A stretch of DNA of 64,000 nt, taken from assembly GCF_020733705.1 (NCBI RefSeq), contig NZ_JAJFZM010000002.1, forward strand, positions 310,001 to 374,000. Direction: 5' to 3'. Below the pieces are notes generated by a model. That model searched no databases, was not told where the DNA came from, and was given only the letters and a program-made list of their open reading frames with translations. Position 1 is the stretch's first letter; each line of letters starts with the position of its first letter. Positions 33,350-42,892 of the stretch are shown here, piece by piece. The translations under genes and the position numbers were made by a program. This stretch comes from Nocardia australiensis (GTDB lineage: Bacteria > Actinomycetota > Actinomycetes > Mycobacteriales > Mycobacteriaceae).

Positions 33350-36300
33350 TCATGAGGTGATGTCGCCAGGGAACAGCGCCCCCGGCACCAGGTCGAGTGT
33401 GGTGACCGGCACCGCGTCCGGTGGGGACAGATCCAGCACCCAGTCGCCGAACCGGCGGATGGTGTGGGTGATGTACGGGGAGATCGTGGCCAGATCATCG
33501 GTGTCGATCGGGTGCCCGTCGGAGGCCAGCGCGTTCGCTGCGGCGGTGATGTCGCAGGCGTTGGAGTAGATCACGCAGTTCGCGAGCAGCTCGTTGAACT
33601 TGATGATCTTCTCCTGGTAGTCCGGGTCGTTGCGGCCGATCGCCTCACCGCCGAAGCGCAGCCACGCGGAGAAGCCGTGGAACGCCTCTGCCTTGTTGGT
33701 GATCGCGGTGATCTGCTCCCGCAGCTGCGCGTCGGCGAGGAACCGCAGCAGCGTGATCGTGCGGATCACCCGTCCCAGCTCACGGAACGCCCGATAGAGC
33801 CGGTTCTTGCGGGAGTTGTTGCCCAGCCGCCGCAGCAGCGTCACCGACGACAGGCGGCCCTCGCTGATCGAGATCGCGGTGCGCAGCAGGTCGCTCCAGT
33901 GCGTCTCGATCAGGCCCCAGTCGATCACGTTGTCGCCGAACAGCGAGTCGATGTGCTCGAAGCGCGTGTCCGCGCTGGGCCGGTAGAAGTTCAGGTCGGC
34001 CCAGTTGCGGATGCGCGGGAGTAGGTCGAATCCGAGCAGTGCGGCCAGGCCGAATACCGGCAGCGACTGGCCTTGGGTGTCGGCGTGGATGGTGTCGGGC
34101 TGGATGTCGGAGTCGTTGCGCAGCAACCCTTCGATGATGTAGACGGCCTCCCACACCCCGCACGGGATGAAATGGGAGAACAGCGCGATGTAGGTGTCGG
34201 AGATGTGCCGGTAGGCGATCCCGCCGTACCCGCCATAGCGGATGTGGGACTCGGCGAGGATGTTGTTCTCCCACGTGTCCACCTGCGTGCCGTCCACCGC
34301 GACCACACGGCCGTCGCCCCACATTCCGGCGACGTCGAGCTTCGCGAACTCGTTGATGACGTCGGTGGACGCGGCGTCGATCTTGGCGCAGGTGGTGTGC
34401 TTGTTCGCCGCGATCGACAACTCATGCGCCGACACATGGTCCCGCATGTGTCGCGCCACCTGCGCCGGGCCGAGCAACGTGCCGTTGGCGAACACGGTGA
34501 GGACGTAGCGGGCCATCGCGTCGCGGATCTTCGGGTCCGACCCCGACGCCGGCCCGAAGTGCCGCGGCCAGCCGACCAGGTGCGCGGTGCGAGCCAGGAT
34601 GTCCAACAGCCCACGCTCCGGGAGCCGCTGGTGGATCGCCTCCTCCAGCGCGAGCGCCGACGGCCGCCGGTCGGCGCCCTTGCGGCGACGCAGGACCGGC
34701 CGCCCATCGGCGAAGGACAGGTCGGTGTTGTGCGGAAACCCGGCGTCCACCACCGCGGCGATGTCGCCCAAGGCCGCCCGGTAGTGCGCCGTGAGCTCCT
34801 TCGGGTCCGACGGGATCCCGGCCTGACCGCAGAACTGCTCGGCCAGCGGCACGCACTCGTCCCACGACATCAGCTGAGCGTGCAGATTGGCGTAGCTGTC
34901 GGCGCCGACCACAGCGATGTCCCCGGAGCGCAGCTCGGAGGCGAGGTAGGAGAACACGCACACCTCCAGGTGGCGGCGCACCAGCTTGCCCGGCCGGTCG
35001 CGCACCAGCAGGATCTTGCGCCACGCCTCGGTGACGAAGTCGATGTCGATCGCCACGGTCACCGCGTTGGCGCCGTGCCCGACGGTCACCTTCTGCGGGA
35101 CGTACTCGCCGGTGCGGCCCCGGATCGCGCGCAGGAACTCCACCGCGTCCAGCACACTGTGATCCGCGCTGGTCGCCTCCAGCTCCAGGGTGTCGAGCAG
35201 AGTGAACAGCGCCGAGCGATGGCTCTTGTAGAACTTCTCCAGCAACGGCAGGTAGTTGTTGCCGTGGTGCGCCGACACCACCTCATGCGCCACCGACAAC
35301 TGCTCCACCCCGCCCGCGGCCGCCAGGGTCTTCAAAAGCAGCTGCCCGGCCCGCTCGGCCACCACCGCAGCCGGTGCCGCGTCGTCTCCGGCCAGGGCAG
35401 TGGCCTCCCGAGCGCCGGCCAACACGTCGCCGAACACATCGATCAGTCGCTCGGTCTCGGCGCGGTGCTGCTCACGCAGCTGCTCCAGCCGCTCCTTGCC
35501 CTTCTTATGGATCACGGCCATCCGCTTGCAGAACATCGTCGCGACCTCGTCCCGAGCGCAGGTGCGGCACTCATGGATCAGGCTCGCCAGCAACGTCCAC
35601 CGCTTCGCGTCACCGATGTCCCGCATGTCGCCCACGTCGGTCACCCGGGCCTCACCAGCGAAATGCGCGATCTTCGTCACAGGGATGCCGTCGAGCCACT
35701 GCTCGGTCACGCCGAGCTCGTCGAGCGCCTGCAGGTGGGCCAGACGCAGCTTGAACTTGCCCAGCGTTGCCGCCTTCGCCGGTGTCTTCAACCGGTCGAA
35801 CTCACTGCGCCCCGATGTCGGGTCCCGCCACAACAGCCGCGTCAGCCGGGCCTTGGCAGCCAGGTCGATCCGGGCCGCGACCAACGCATACAACGCGGTG
35901 TTCGTCTCCGCTCGGATCGCCGCGACCAACCGGTCCAGCGTGGAGAACCCGGGCAACTCGCACCGCGCCCGCACCAACTCCTCCAAAGCCACGTTGATCA
36001 AATCAGCCGGGTTGTCCTTCATCGTGACCGCCCTGCCGATCGCCTCCTCCGCGATCACACGGGCCTTGCCCGCGTCGTACTTCACACCCACCAACGCCCG
36101 GACCAGCCCACGATGCCACTTCGCGGTCCGGTCCGCGTCATGCTCGGCCCTCACCTCATCGGACAGACCCAGCAAACCACGCACGTGCTCGACCACCACC
36201 GCGGGAACCTCGTCCAGCTTCGGGAAATACCCCAGCCGCTGATACGACTTCAGCCACACCACCAACGCCAGCAGATGCTGATCGCTCTGCGTCTTCTCCC

Positions 36301-36406
36301 GAGCCCACACGCCCTCGGCGACCGTCGGCGTGAACGCCTCCACCAACTCCCGCGCGGGAACCACTCTCTTGAACCGCGGATACGCAGTGCGATCGATCGC
36401 CGTCAC
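33350..36406 (-). CDS. tnpA: Tn3-family transposase TnpA
   Basis: 1018 residues from GTG 36406 (TAIDRTAYPRFKRVVPAREL). N-terminal DUF4158-type binding region, then the DDE Tn3 catalytic domain with GRVVAVDGTQVDTWENN (D), IHADTQGQSLPVFGLAALLG (D) and NKAEAFHGFSAWLRFGGEAI (E). Full length for the family, no internal stop. It acts on the 35-bp ends at 30949 and 36595. Confidence 0.94.
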   Translation of the reverse strand: MTAIDRTAYPRFKRVVPARELVEAFTPTVAEGVWAREKTQSDQHLLALVVWLKSYQRLGYFPKLDEVPAVVVEHVRGLLGLSDEVRAEHDADRTAKWHRGLVRALVGVKYDAGKARVIAEEAIGRAVTMKDNPADLINVALEELVRARCELPGFSTLDRLVAAIRAETNTALYALVAARIDLAAKARLTRLLWRDPTSGRSEFDRLKTPAKAATLGKFKLRLAHLQALDELGVTEQWLDGIPVTKIAHFAGEARVTDVGDMRDIGDAKRWTLLASLIHECRTCARDEVATMFCKRMAVIHKKGKERLEQLREQHRAETERLIDVFGDVLAGAREATALAGDDAAPAAVVAERAGQLLLKTLAAAGGVEQLSVAHEVVSAHHGNNYLPLLEKFYKSHRSALFTLLDTLELEATSADHSVLDAVEFLRAIRGRTGEYVPQKVTVGHGANAVTVAIDIDFVTEAWRKILLVRDRPGKLVRRHLEVCVFSYLASELRSGDIAVVGADSYANLHAQLMSWDECVPLAEQFCGQAGIPSDPKELTAHYRAALGDIAAVVDAGFPHNTDLSFADGRPVLRRRKGADRRPSALALEEAIHQRLPERGLLDILARTAHLVGWPRHFGPASGSDPKIRDAMARYVLTVFANGTLLGPAQVARHMRDHVSAHELSIAANKHTTCAKIDAASTDVINEFAKLDVAGMWGDGRVVAVDGTQVDTWENNILAESHIRYGGYGGIAYRHISDTYIALFSHFIPCGVWEAVYIIEGLLRNDSDIQPDTIHADTQGQSLPVFGLAALLGFDLLPRIRNWADLNFYRPSADTRFEHIDSLFGDNVIDWGLIETHWSDLLRTAISISEGRLSSVTLLRRLGNNSRKNRLYRAFRELGRVIRTITLLRFLADAQLREQITAITNKAEAFHGFSAWLRFGGEAIGRNDPDYQEKIIKFNELLANCVIYSNACDITAAANALASDGHPIDTDDLATISPYITHTIRRFGDWVLDLSPPDAVPVTTLDLVPGALFPGDITS

Positions 36407-36560
36407 AACCCAGACCCCGAGCAAGAAACCGACGTAACGCAGCGCAGCCTATCCAGCACGCGCAATCCGATCTCACGCGGGTTTTGCCACACCGAACTCA
36501 CCACCCCACTGACTGACAACCTCGGAGCATATCCGCCCCACCCAGCAGATTCGGGAGACT

Positions 36561-36595
36561 CATTGCCCCTTTCGCTCGTATCCCGGCAGGCCCCC
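36561..36595. repeat. Tn3 terminal inverted repeat, right
   Basis: 35 bp; its complement begins GGGGGCCTGCCGGGATACGA. Three mismatches to the left end, all in the first 8 bases. Confidence 0.92.
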
Positions 36596-37062
36596 TTCAA
36601 CACCGTGGTGGCCCAACGGGATTCGTGCACGTGCTGGATCCCTCGACTATCGCGCTGGCAGATTTCCCCGGCAACAAGCAATTCGTCACCACTGGCAACC
36701 TCGACGCGAACGACAGGGTCGCACTGTTTTTCATCGACTACCCGACGCGCGCGCGGATCAAGATCTACGGGCGCGCCGAGATAGTAGAACGCACGGACAA
36801 CCCGGAACTCATCCAACGGCTGCTGACGGTGCCCGGCGGCGTCATGGACGTCGCGTGTGAACGGGCGTTCGTCATCCACGTCGAAGCCTTCAATTTGAAT
36901 TGCAGCAGGAACATTCCGACGAAATACAGCGCCGAGCGGATGCGAGAGTCGCTTCGGTTGGCCCGCGCCGCCCGCGCTGACGAGATCGAAGAACTCCAGG
37001 TCCGCAACAAGGAAATGGCCGAGGAGATCGCGCGTCTGCGTGCCCTGGTGGGGGAGAGTTAG
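36596..37062 (+). pseudogene. Pyridoxamine-5'-phosphate-oxidase-like flavoprotein, 3' part
   Basis: After the TTCAA duplication the frame reads HRGGPTGFVHVLDPSTIALA, DFPGNKQFVTTGNLDANDRV, IDYPTRARIKIYGRAEIVER, completing the split barrel. It ends in a helical tail (ADEIEELQVRNKEMAEEIAR) that could be a coiled coil. With 30730-30948 it would make about 230 residues. Confidence 0.85.
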
Positions 37063-37129
37063 CTGTTGCGGGCCAGGACGTTGCTGACGGCGCCTCGGGC
37101 CATGCGAAGCCGACCGCTGGTGCGGTGTT

Positions 37130-37876
37130 TCAGGTTTGCGAGGTTGGTTGGATGATCTCGGACAGTGTCGCTGCTGCGTGAAGGAGGGCAAGTTGTCGTT
37201 GAGCGATGGTGTTCAGGCGCCCACCGAGTGCCTCGAGCGAGTGACTCACGTCGTGGAGGTCCCGGATCGCCGTGATGGCCTGCTTGACGTCGGTGATGCG
37301 GTAGCCGGCGGCTCGCAGGGCCGTCGTGATGCGAGCGTCTCGGATCGCTGCAAGGTGGTAGCGCCGGGCTGATCCCGCTCGGGTGATGATCCGTTCGGGT
37401 GCTACCAGACCTACCTGCTCCCAGAAGCGGAGTGTTGACGCGCGCAGCCCGAGCGCCCTTGATAGTTCGGTGATGGTCATCGAGTCTGCTTCAACGGGGT
37501 CGGCGTCGGTTGTCGCTTCATCATGTATAGCCTTCAACGCCGCACGGGCAGCCAGCGCCTGTTCTCGTTCCTGGTTGAGCCGTGTGTGAAAGGAACACAC
37601 CAGGGCTGCGGCCTGGTCGGGCGGCAGCGAGCGGATCGTGCGCATCGCGCGACGAGCCTCGACCGGTCCCACGGCGTAGGTGAGACCGCGGTAGGCGTGA
37701 AGGTCGCGGACGTGGTCTGCGGAGAACTGCCGGTATCCGTTACCCGCTCGGATTGCAGCTGGGATAACACCGAGCCTCTCCAGGTCACGGATCTGCTGGG
37801 CCGAGTAGCCGGTTGCTGCCGCCACCGCAGTGACGGTCAGCAACTCCGCCGCCAGGTGTTCTCGACCATGACTCAA
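37130..37876 (-). CDS. MerR-family regulator with two MerR domains
   Basis: 248 residues from TTG 37876. The first MerR HTH is LLTVTAVAAATGYSAQQIRD then LERLGVIPAAIR and YRQFSADHVRDL. A second is MTITELSRALGLRASTLRFW then EQVGLVAPERI and ARRYHLAAIRDARI. Most MerR proteins have one such domain and dimerise, so this may bind as a single chain. It is divergent from the DUF6194 gene across a 34-bp gap that holds a palindrome at 37896-37909. A GGAGGG site touches the TTG, so the true start is uncertain. Confidence 0.82.
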   Translation of the reverse strand: MSHGREHLAAELLTVTAVAAATGYSAQQIRDLERLGVIPAAIRAGNGYRQFSADHVRDLHAYRGLTYAVGPVEARRAMRTIRSLPPDQAAALVCSFHTRLNQEREQALAARAALKAIHDEATTDADPVEADSMTITELSRALGLRASTLRFWEQVGLVAPERIITRAGSARRYHLAAIRDARITTALRAAGYRITDVKQAITAIRDLHDVSHSLEALGGRLNTIAQRQLALLHAAATLSEIIQPTSQT

Positions 37877-37895
37877 CCCTCCATAAGCACTTTAA

Positions 37896-37909
37896 GTTCA
37901 CGCTTGAAC
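37896..37909. promoter_or_regulatory. Palindrome in the MerR / DUF6194 divergent gap
   Basis: GTTCACGCTTGAAC, 5-bp perfect arms with 4-nt centre, ends 1 nt before the DUF6194 start. It is a candidate operator for the MerR-type protein. Confidence 0.4.
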
Positions 37910-37910
37910 C

Positions 37911-38411
37911 ATGAGTATGGAACAGATTCTCGAGACGATCCGAGGGTTCGACGGGGTGCTCGAGCTTGCTCCGGCCGCTGGCGGCCCGTTCCCGAAGATC
38001 GCCTGGGGAGACCACTTCTTCTACTACGCGCCCGATGGCCAGGTGCCGCACCGTGAGCAGCCGTACGCCACCGTCGTGACAAAGAACTACCCCGATGACA
38101 GTTCGTGTGACCTCGATCGTCCCGACCGTTGGCGGCTGAACATCCATGTCGGCAGGAGCGCCTTCGCCGAACTCGTCGGTGAGGATCCGCGGGCCAGTTC
38201 GGTGGCGGTCGACTTCACCACGGTCGACGCCGTTCTCCCTCATCCCGTATATCGCAGGCAGGGCTGGATCTCGATCATCAACCCGGACGCGCAAACTCAC
38301 GCGCTGGCGGTCAGCCTCCTTCGCGAGGCGCATGACGCGGCGCGGCGACGAGCGGCCCGCCGGAAGTCCACCGCGCCCTCCGATGACACAACGTCAGGGA
38401 ACGATAGATGA
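37911..38411 (+). CDS. DUF6194 family protein
   Basis: 166 residues (MSMEQILETIRGFDGVLELA, GPFPKIAWGDHFFYYAPDGQ, QPYATVVTKNYPDDSSCDLD, RWRLNIHVGRSAF, HPVYRRQGWISIINPD). Matches the DUF6194 pattern of actinobacteria, function unknown. It starts immediately after the palindrome, so little or no 5' leader is expected if the palindrome is the operator. Confidence 0.8.
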   Translation: MSMEQILETIRGFDGVLELAPAAGGPFPKIAWGDHFFYYAPDGQVPHREQPYATVVTKNYPDDSSCDLDRPDRWRLNIHVGRSAFAELVGEDPRASSVAVDFTTVDAVLPHPVYRRQGWISIINPDAQTHALAVSLLREAHDAARRRAARRKSTAPSDDTTSGNDR

Positions 38412-38553
38412 CTCACCGCAACGCCCCGTTGTCGATCGAGGGCACACGACGATTGATCGAGCGATGCCAGACCCGACCGATCGGCCGGGCATAACAGCCG
38501 CAAGCCCGGCGCGATCCATGCCCGGTGGCCCGGCCACATGGTCCATCTGGACG

Positions 38554-40122
38554 TCAAGAATTCCCGACGGCGGAGGTTGGCGCATCGTGAGAGACGCCTT
38601 CCCAGTACGGCGCTCTAAGGCGGAATTTCTGGATCTTTCCGGTGGCTGTTCTAGGCAGTGACTCCAGGAATTCGACGGAGGTTGGCGCTTTGTAGCTGGC
38701 GAGGCGTGATTTGCAGTGAGCGATCAGTTCCTCCCCGTCGACCCCGGCCACGCCGTCTGCAAGCACAACGAGTGCTTTGATGGTTTCTCCCCACTTGGTA
38801 GAGGGCACGCCGATGACGGCAACGTCAGCGACAGCAGGGTGTTGGTAGAGCGCATCTTCGACCTCGATGGACGAGACGTTCTCACCGCCGGTGATGATGA
38901 CGTCCTTCTTCCGGTCACTGATGGTTACACGGCCGTCCGGTCCTACCGTTCCGCCATCTCCGGTATGTAGCCAACCGTCTTGTATGGCAAGAGCGCTCGC
39001 CTTGGGATTCTCCCAGTACTCCGTCATGATCCCGTTGCCGCGCGCGAGTATCTCGCCACGTGATTCACGCAATCGCACCCCGAGTACCGGGTGCCCTTGC
39101 CCTGCAACAAGTTTCGCTGCACGTTCCGTAATTGAGAGCGCGGCGTCCTCGACACGAACGCTGTTCGATACCAGCAGCGGTGAGGACTCCGTCATACCGT
39201 AGATCTGACCGAATTCCCAGCCGAGTTCGGTGTTCATCCGTTCGACTAGTCGGGTAGGAGGGGGAGCCCCACCGCAGATAACCCGAACCTGTCCACGGCC
39301 GGGAATCTCGCCCTCCCACTGTTGTGCGGCATCCAGAACCGATGCAACGACGGCTGGAGCCGCGCACATGACCGTCACTCCGTACTCGGCAACCCGCCTC
39401 AAGATCTCGCAGCCGTCGACTTTACGGAGCAGGACCTGCGGGATGCCCAGTCCGGCGCAGGCGAACGGCATTCCCCACCCATTGACGTGGAAGGAGGGAA
39501 GGGTGTGTAGGTAGACGTCTCGTTCACTGAGGCCGTAATGCAGCGACATCATTACTGCGTTGATCCACAGGTTGCGATGAGTCAGCACAACACCTTTCGG
39601 GTTTGCTGTGGTACCGCTTGTATAGTTGATCGACGCGGGTGCCGTTTCTTCGATGTCCGGCCACTCGAATGTGGGATCACCAGCAGCGATCCACTCCGTC
39701 TCGTATTGGTCGCCGAATATCATGCGACGCTTGCAATGTACGTCGCTGAGACTGTCGGCAAGTTCGGGATCGAGCACTAAGGTCTGTGCACCGCTGTTGT
39801 CGACGATATAGCGGATCTCGTCAGGATGGAGACGGAAATTAACGGGGACGGCGACTCGCCCGGACATCGTGACCGCGTACAGCATTTCGAGCAGGCGAGC
39901 AGAGTTGTGCGAGACGATGGCGACTCGATCACCCGGCTCTATGCCTTCTTGCTCCAGTGACGACGCCAAAGCAGCTACACGCTGCCCGAGTTCACCGTAG
40001 GAGAGGTGACCGAGAGAGGCTTGGGCACTGCCGGAAGAGGACTCGTCCGCCAGGCCCAGCCGCTCCGTGTAGACCAAGCTCCCGCGATACAGAAAGTCTT
40101 GGGTGGTCAAAGGTACGAACAT
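38554..40122 (-). CDS. Acyl-CoA ligase (FadD-like, AMP-binding)
   Basis: 522 residues. Adenylate-forming motifs: P-loop SINYTSGTTANPKGVVLTHR, YGMTESSPLL, WLHTGDGGTVGPDGRVTISD, RKKDVIITGGENVSSIEVED and the catalytic lysine in PRTATGKIQKFRLR. It activates a medium- or long-chain acid with ATP and CoA. Downstream of the acyl-CoA dehydrogenase (31-bp gap) and the TetR gene on the same strand, so one operon. Confidence 0.92.
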   Translation of the reverse strand: MFVPLTTQDFLYRGSLVYTERLGLADESSSGSAQASLGHLSYGELGQRVAALASSLEQEGIEPGDRVAIVSHNSARLLEMLYAVTMSGRVAVPVNFRLHPDEIRYIVDNSGAQTLVLDPELADSLSDVHCKRRMIFGDQYETEWIAAGDPTFEWPDIEETAPASINYTSGTTANPKGVVLTHRNLWINAVMMSLHYGLSERDVYLHTLPSFHVNGWGMPFACAGLGIPQVLLRKVDGCEILRRVAEYGVTVMCAAPAVVASVLDAAQQWEGEIPGRGQVRVICGGAPPPTRLVERMNTELGWEFGQIYGMTESSPLLVSNSVRVEDAALSITERAAKLVAGQGHPVLGVRLRESRGEILARGNGIMTEYWENPKASALAIQDGWLHTGDGGTVGPDGRVTISDRKKDVIITGGENVSSIEVEDALYQHPAVADVAVIGVPSTKWGETIKALVVLADGVAGVDGEELIAHCKSRLASYKAPTSVEFLESLPRTATGKIQKFRLRAPYWEGVSHDAPTSAVGNS

Positions 40123-40153
40123 CTAAGTCCTCCATTGCGGGAGTGAGGTCGGG

Positions 40154-41833
40154 TCAGGAAAGTCGCGCGAAGTCGATGATCGCCTCGAAGTCGACATTTT
40201 GGATCGTGCCGAAACCTGGCCCCCAGCCGGTGCCCAGTCGGGTGGAGATGAATGCTTCGGCCACTGTGGTCGGGGCGTGTTCGAGCAATAGTGCGGCCTG
40301 TACGGACAGGGAGATTTTGGTGACGAGGTGACGCGCGGTGGCTTCCGGTGTCTTGATCAGTTCTTCGATGTCGTCGACTGCCTGCGCGAGCGCTGCGTTG
40401 TCGGCGGCAGCGGGACGGATTTCGTCGAGAATGGGCTCGATGGCCTTAGGCTCGCGAACCAAAACTCGCGAGACGTCCATGACCATCATGTTCGAGGTGC
40501 CTTCCCAGATCGCGTTGAGCGGCGCCTCGCGGTAGTAGCGGGGCATGGGGTGTTCCTCGATGTACGCGTTTCCGCCGATTGCCTGCATCGCCTCTTCGAC
40601 GACTGTGGGCACGCGGCGGCAGTTCCAGAACTTCGCCACAGGGGTAAGTAGTCGTGCCACCAACGCTTCCGAGACGTCGTTGTGGTTGTCCTCAGCGCGT
40701 GCGACCCGGAAACCGAGGTGCGCCGCACCGGCCCATTCCAGCGCAAGATCTGCCAATACCGGTGCCTGGATGGGTAGTTGGGAGAGCTTGAGACCGAAGG
40801 CGCTGCGGTAGTCGTTATAGTGGAGCGCCTGCGACAAGGCCGCGCGCATGAGGCCGGCGGATCCGATCGCGAAGTCTGACCGCGTGTATTCGGCTGAGGT
40901 GAGAATGGTGCGCACGCCACGCCCTTCCTCGCCTACGAGATACGCGTATGCGTCGTGGTACTCGATCTCGGACGAGGCGTTGGCTCTGTTGCCGAGCTTG
41001 TCTTTGAGACGGTTGATCTGGATGTTGTTGCGGGTCCCGTCCGGGAGCCAGCGGGGAACGAACAGGCACGAGACCCCGCCCTTCGTCTGGGCGACGGTGA
41101 AGTATCCATCGCTCATCGGTGCCGAACAGAACCACTTGTGACCGTTGACGATGTACGCCTCGCCCGGACCGCGTTTCCCGACCGGACGTGCCACGGTGAT
41201 ATTGGCACGAAGGTCCGATCCACCTTGCTTCTCGGTCATTGCATACGCGATACCGCTTCCGCCGCTTTTGGTTTCGATAGGCGCAAACGCACCGTCGTAG
41301 CGATGTTTGACGATCTGCTCGGCCCACGGACCTAGTTCCGGCGTGTCACGCAGCATTGGGTAAGACGCGTAGGCCATACCGGTCGGGCACGCGGTGCTCC
41401 CGTCTACTTGATTCCACAGGTAGGACTGGACTGCGCGCGCGGTGTGCGATCCATGCTCGGTGCTCGACCAGGCGAGAGCGTGAACGCCCGCTTCGAATGC
41501 CATTGACATCAAGTCGTGGTAGGCGGGATGGAATTCGACCATGTCGAGGCGATTGCCCACTCGGTCGAGAGTTCGCAGTTCCGGGGTGAATCGCTGGGCG
41601 TCTCGGGCAATCTGCAGAGTATGTGGGGCCCAGACCTTGTCTCCTAGACGGCTCGCGTTCTCCTGTGACCACGGCGCGTACTTGGCGATAACTGCCGAGG
41701 CGACCTTGTCGGTGGTGAAGGCGTTGACTCCGTTCAAGTCGGGAACGAGGTTGGCCGGTAGCGGACGCTGCTCAGTGAAGTCGTCGTCGATGAAGCCCGT
41801 GGCTTCATCGGTCGGGCTTGTAGTGATGTTCAT
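40154..41833 (-). CDS. Acyl-CoA dehydrogenase, AidB-like
   Basis: 559 residues, the long AidB-type form. Landmarks: AYAMTEKQGGSDLRANITVA, VNGHKWFCSAPMSDGYFTVA, RLKDKLGNRANASSEIEYHD, FAIGSAGLMRAALSQALHYN, EEAMQAIGGNAYIEEHPMPR, NAIWEGTSNMMVMDVSRVL. FAD-dependent; AidB relatives act on acyl-CoA or protect DNA against alkylation, but the operon with a CoA ligase favours lipid catabolism. Its start overlaps the TetR stop by 4 bp. Confidence 0.92.
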   Translation of the reverse strand: MNITTSPTDEATGFIDDDFTEQRPLPANLVPDLNGVNAFTTDKVASAVIAKYAPWSQENASRLGDKVWAPHTLQIARDAQRFTPELRTLDRVGNRLDMVEFHPAYHDLMSMAFEAGVHALAWSSTEHGSHTARAVQSYLWNQVDGSTACPTGMAYASYPMLRDTPELGPWAEQIVKHRYDGAFAPIETKSGGSGIAYAMTEKQGGSDLRANITVARPVGKRGPGEAYIVNGHKWFCSAPMSDGYFTVAQTKGGVSCLFVPRWLPDGTRNNIQINRLKDKLGNRANASSEIEYHDAYAYLVGEEGRGVRTILTSAEYTRSDFAIGSAGLMRAALSQALHYNDYRSAFGLKLSQLPIQAPVLADLALEWAGAAHLGFRVARAEDNHNDVSEALVARLLTPVAKFWNCRRVPTVVEEAMQAIGGNAYIEEHPMPRYYREAPLNAIWEGTSNMMVMDVSRVLVREPKAIEPILDEIRPAAADNAALAQAVDDIEELIKTPEATARHLVTKISLSVQAALLLEHAPTTVAEAFISTRLGTGWGPGFGTIQNVDFEAIIDFARLS

Positions 41834-42546
41834 GCGGTTTCCTCCTTGAATTCAGTACCGGTCAGCTGCGCCGAGGCGCGGCTCGATATCAGGGGAGTGG
41901 CGTCCGAGATATGTGCGGCGCTCACCGCGCCCTGGCAAAACTGGGCGATCTCTACGGCGATGGAGTTGTGATCTATGGGGGCTTCAGATCGGCACGCCAG
42001 CGGTGCCACAACGGCTTCGAGGAACGCGCCGACGATCGCTGCGCCCCGGAGCTTCGCGTCCTGCTCGGCGAATTCACCGGCAGCGATTCCTTCTTCGATG
42101 AGGTCGGACATAGCTGCGGCAAGATCGGCTCGTGCCTTTAGCCGGACTTGATCGATGTCGGTATCCATCGGTTCAACGATCACGGCGTATGCCAGTCCTT
42201 CGCCACGCAGTGCACGATCGACGAAGGTTGCCACCGCATCACCGATCCGCTGAAGAGCGGTGCGTTCCGGCTCATCGGCGATAGCTCGTAACACCTCGAG
42301 CTCACGCTCGCAGACACCTCGGAGCATCTCGGCGAACAGTGACGACTTCGAAGGAAAATGCCTGTACACCGAGCCCGTGGCCACATCGGCAACCGACGCC
42401 ACCACGGCCACCTGAGCGGCAGCGAACCCTTGCTCGGCTACCACGACGCGCGCAGCCTCGAGAATTCGCCGTCGCGAATCCGCGATCCGTGCAGCGACCC
42501 GAGGGCTTGGCGATCCAGGTCTGTTGTGCTCACTGCTGCGGGACAT
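41830..42546 (-). CDS. TetR/AcrR family regulator
   Basis: 238 residues. N-terminal HTH: RRRILEAARVVVAEQGFAAA, VADVATGSVYRHFPSKSSLF. C-terminal ligand domain helical. First gene of the minus-strand operon with the acyl-CoA dehydrogenase and ligase, so probably the autoregulated repressor of that operon, with an acyl-CoA as a likely ligand (inferred). Confidence 0.92.
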   Translation of the reverse strand: MSRSSEHNRPGSPSPRVAARIADSRRRILEAARVVVAEQGFAAAQVAVVASVADVATGSVYRHFPSKSSLFAEMLRGVCERELEVLRAIADEPERTALQRIGDAVATFVDRALRGEGLAYAVIVEPMDTDIDQVRLKARADLAAAMSDLIEEGIAAGEFAEQDAKLRGAAIVGAFLEAVVAPLACRSEAPIDHNSIAVEIAQFCQGAVSAAHISDATPLISSRASAQLTGTEFKEETA

Positions 42547-42560
42547 GACACCTCCATCAA

Positions 42561-42583
42561 TGAATATATGTTCATGACTGAAC
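42561..42583. promoter_or_regulatory. Overlapping palindromes upstream of the TetR operon
   Basis: TGAATATATGTTCA (42561-42574, one pair mismatched) overlaps GTTCATGACTGAAC (42570-42583, perfect 5-bp arms). AT-rich and 15-37 bp before the TetR start: a good operator/promoter candidate. Confidence 0.5.
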
Positions 42584-42805
42584 CACTATTCATTTTGCGT
42601 GTCAATGGTTTCATCTGACTCGCCGGCCGCTGCGGGCATTCGTGGCACACGTTCTGCGTAAGGGCCGCAACGCCGTCGGGCGATTCGTCGCCACCGCGAA
42701 CCAATGGCGAGGGCTGGCTACTGATACAGCAAACTCGCCGGCGACATCACCGCAGCCGCCGCGGTGTCGGCCGCGGCAGCGTGTCACCTCGAAGGAGGGT
42801 TCCTG

Positions 42806-42877
42806 ATGGCCACCACCCGCTTGGGCCGTTACGTCGTCCCGGTCATGATCGAGATCGACTGCGACGTCACCATCTGA
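42806..42877 (+). CDS. Candidate 23-residue small protein
   Basis: MATTRLGRYVVPVMIEIDCD then VTI and stop. A canonical GAAGGAGGG ribosome site lies 7 nt upstream. The preceding 42621-42805 has no supported gene. Product unknown. Confidence 0.35.
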   Translation: MATTRLGRYVVPVMIEIDCDVTI

Positions 42878-42892
42878 GACATCCCCAGTCAG

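Larger units (their letters stand above)
30949..36595. mobile_element. Tn3-family transposon (5647 bp) with two passenger genes
   Basis: Terminal inverted repeats of 35 bp start with GGGG (30949-30983 and 36561-36595, 32/35 matches). A 5-bp target duplication TTCAA lies at 30944-30948 and 36596-36600. The content is tnpR (minus), a possible res site, two unknown genes and tnpA (minus). All signs point to a complete, possibly active element that landed in a flavoprotein gene. Confidence 0.95.

Noticed and set aside
34073..36784. Plus-strand frame of 903 codons across the transposase
   Set aside because: Antisense of tnpA; Arg/His/Pro-rich shadow with no domain.
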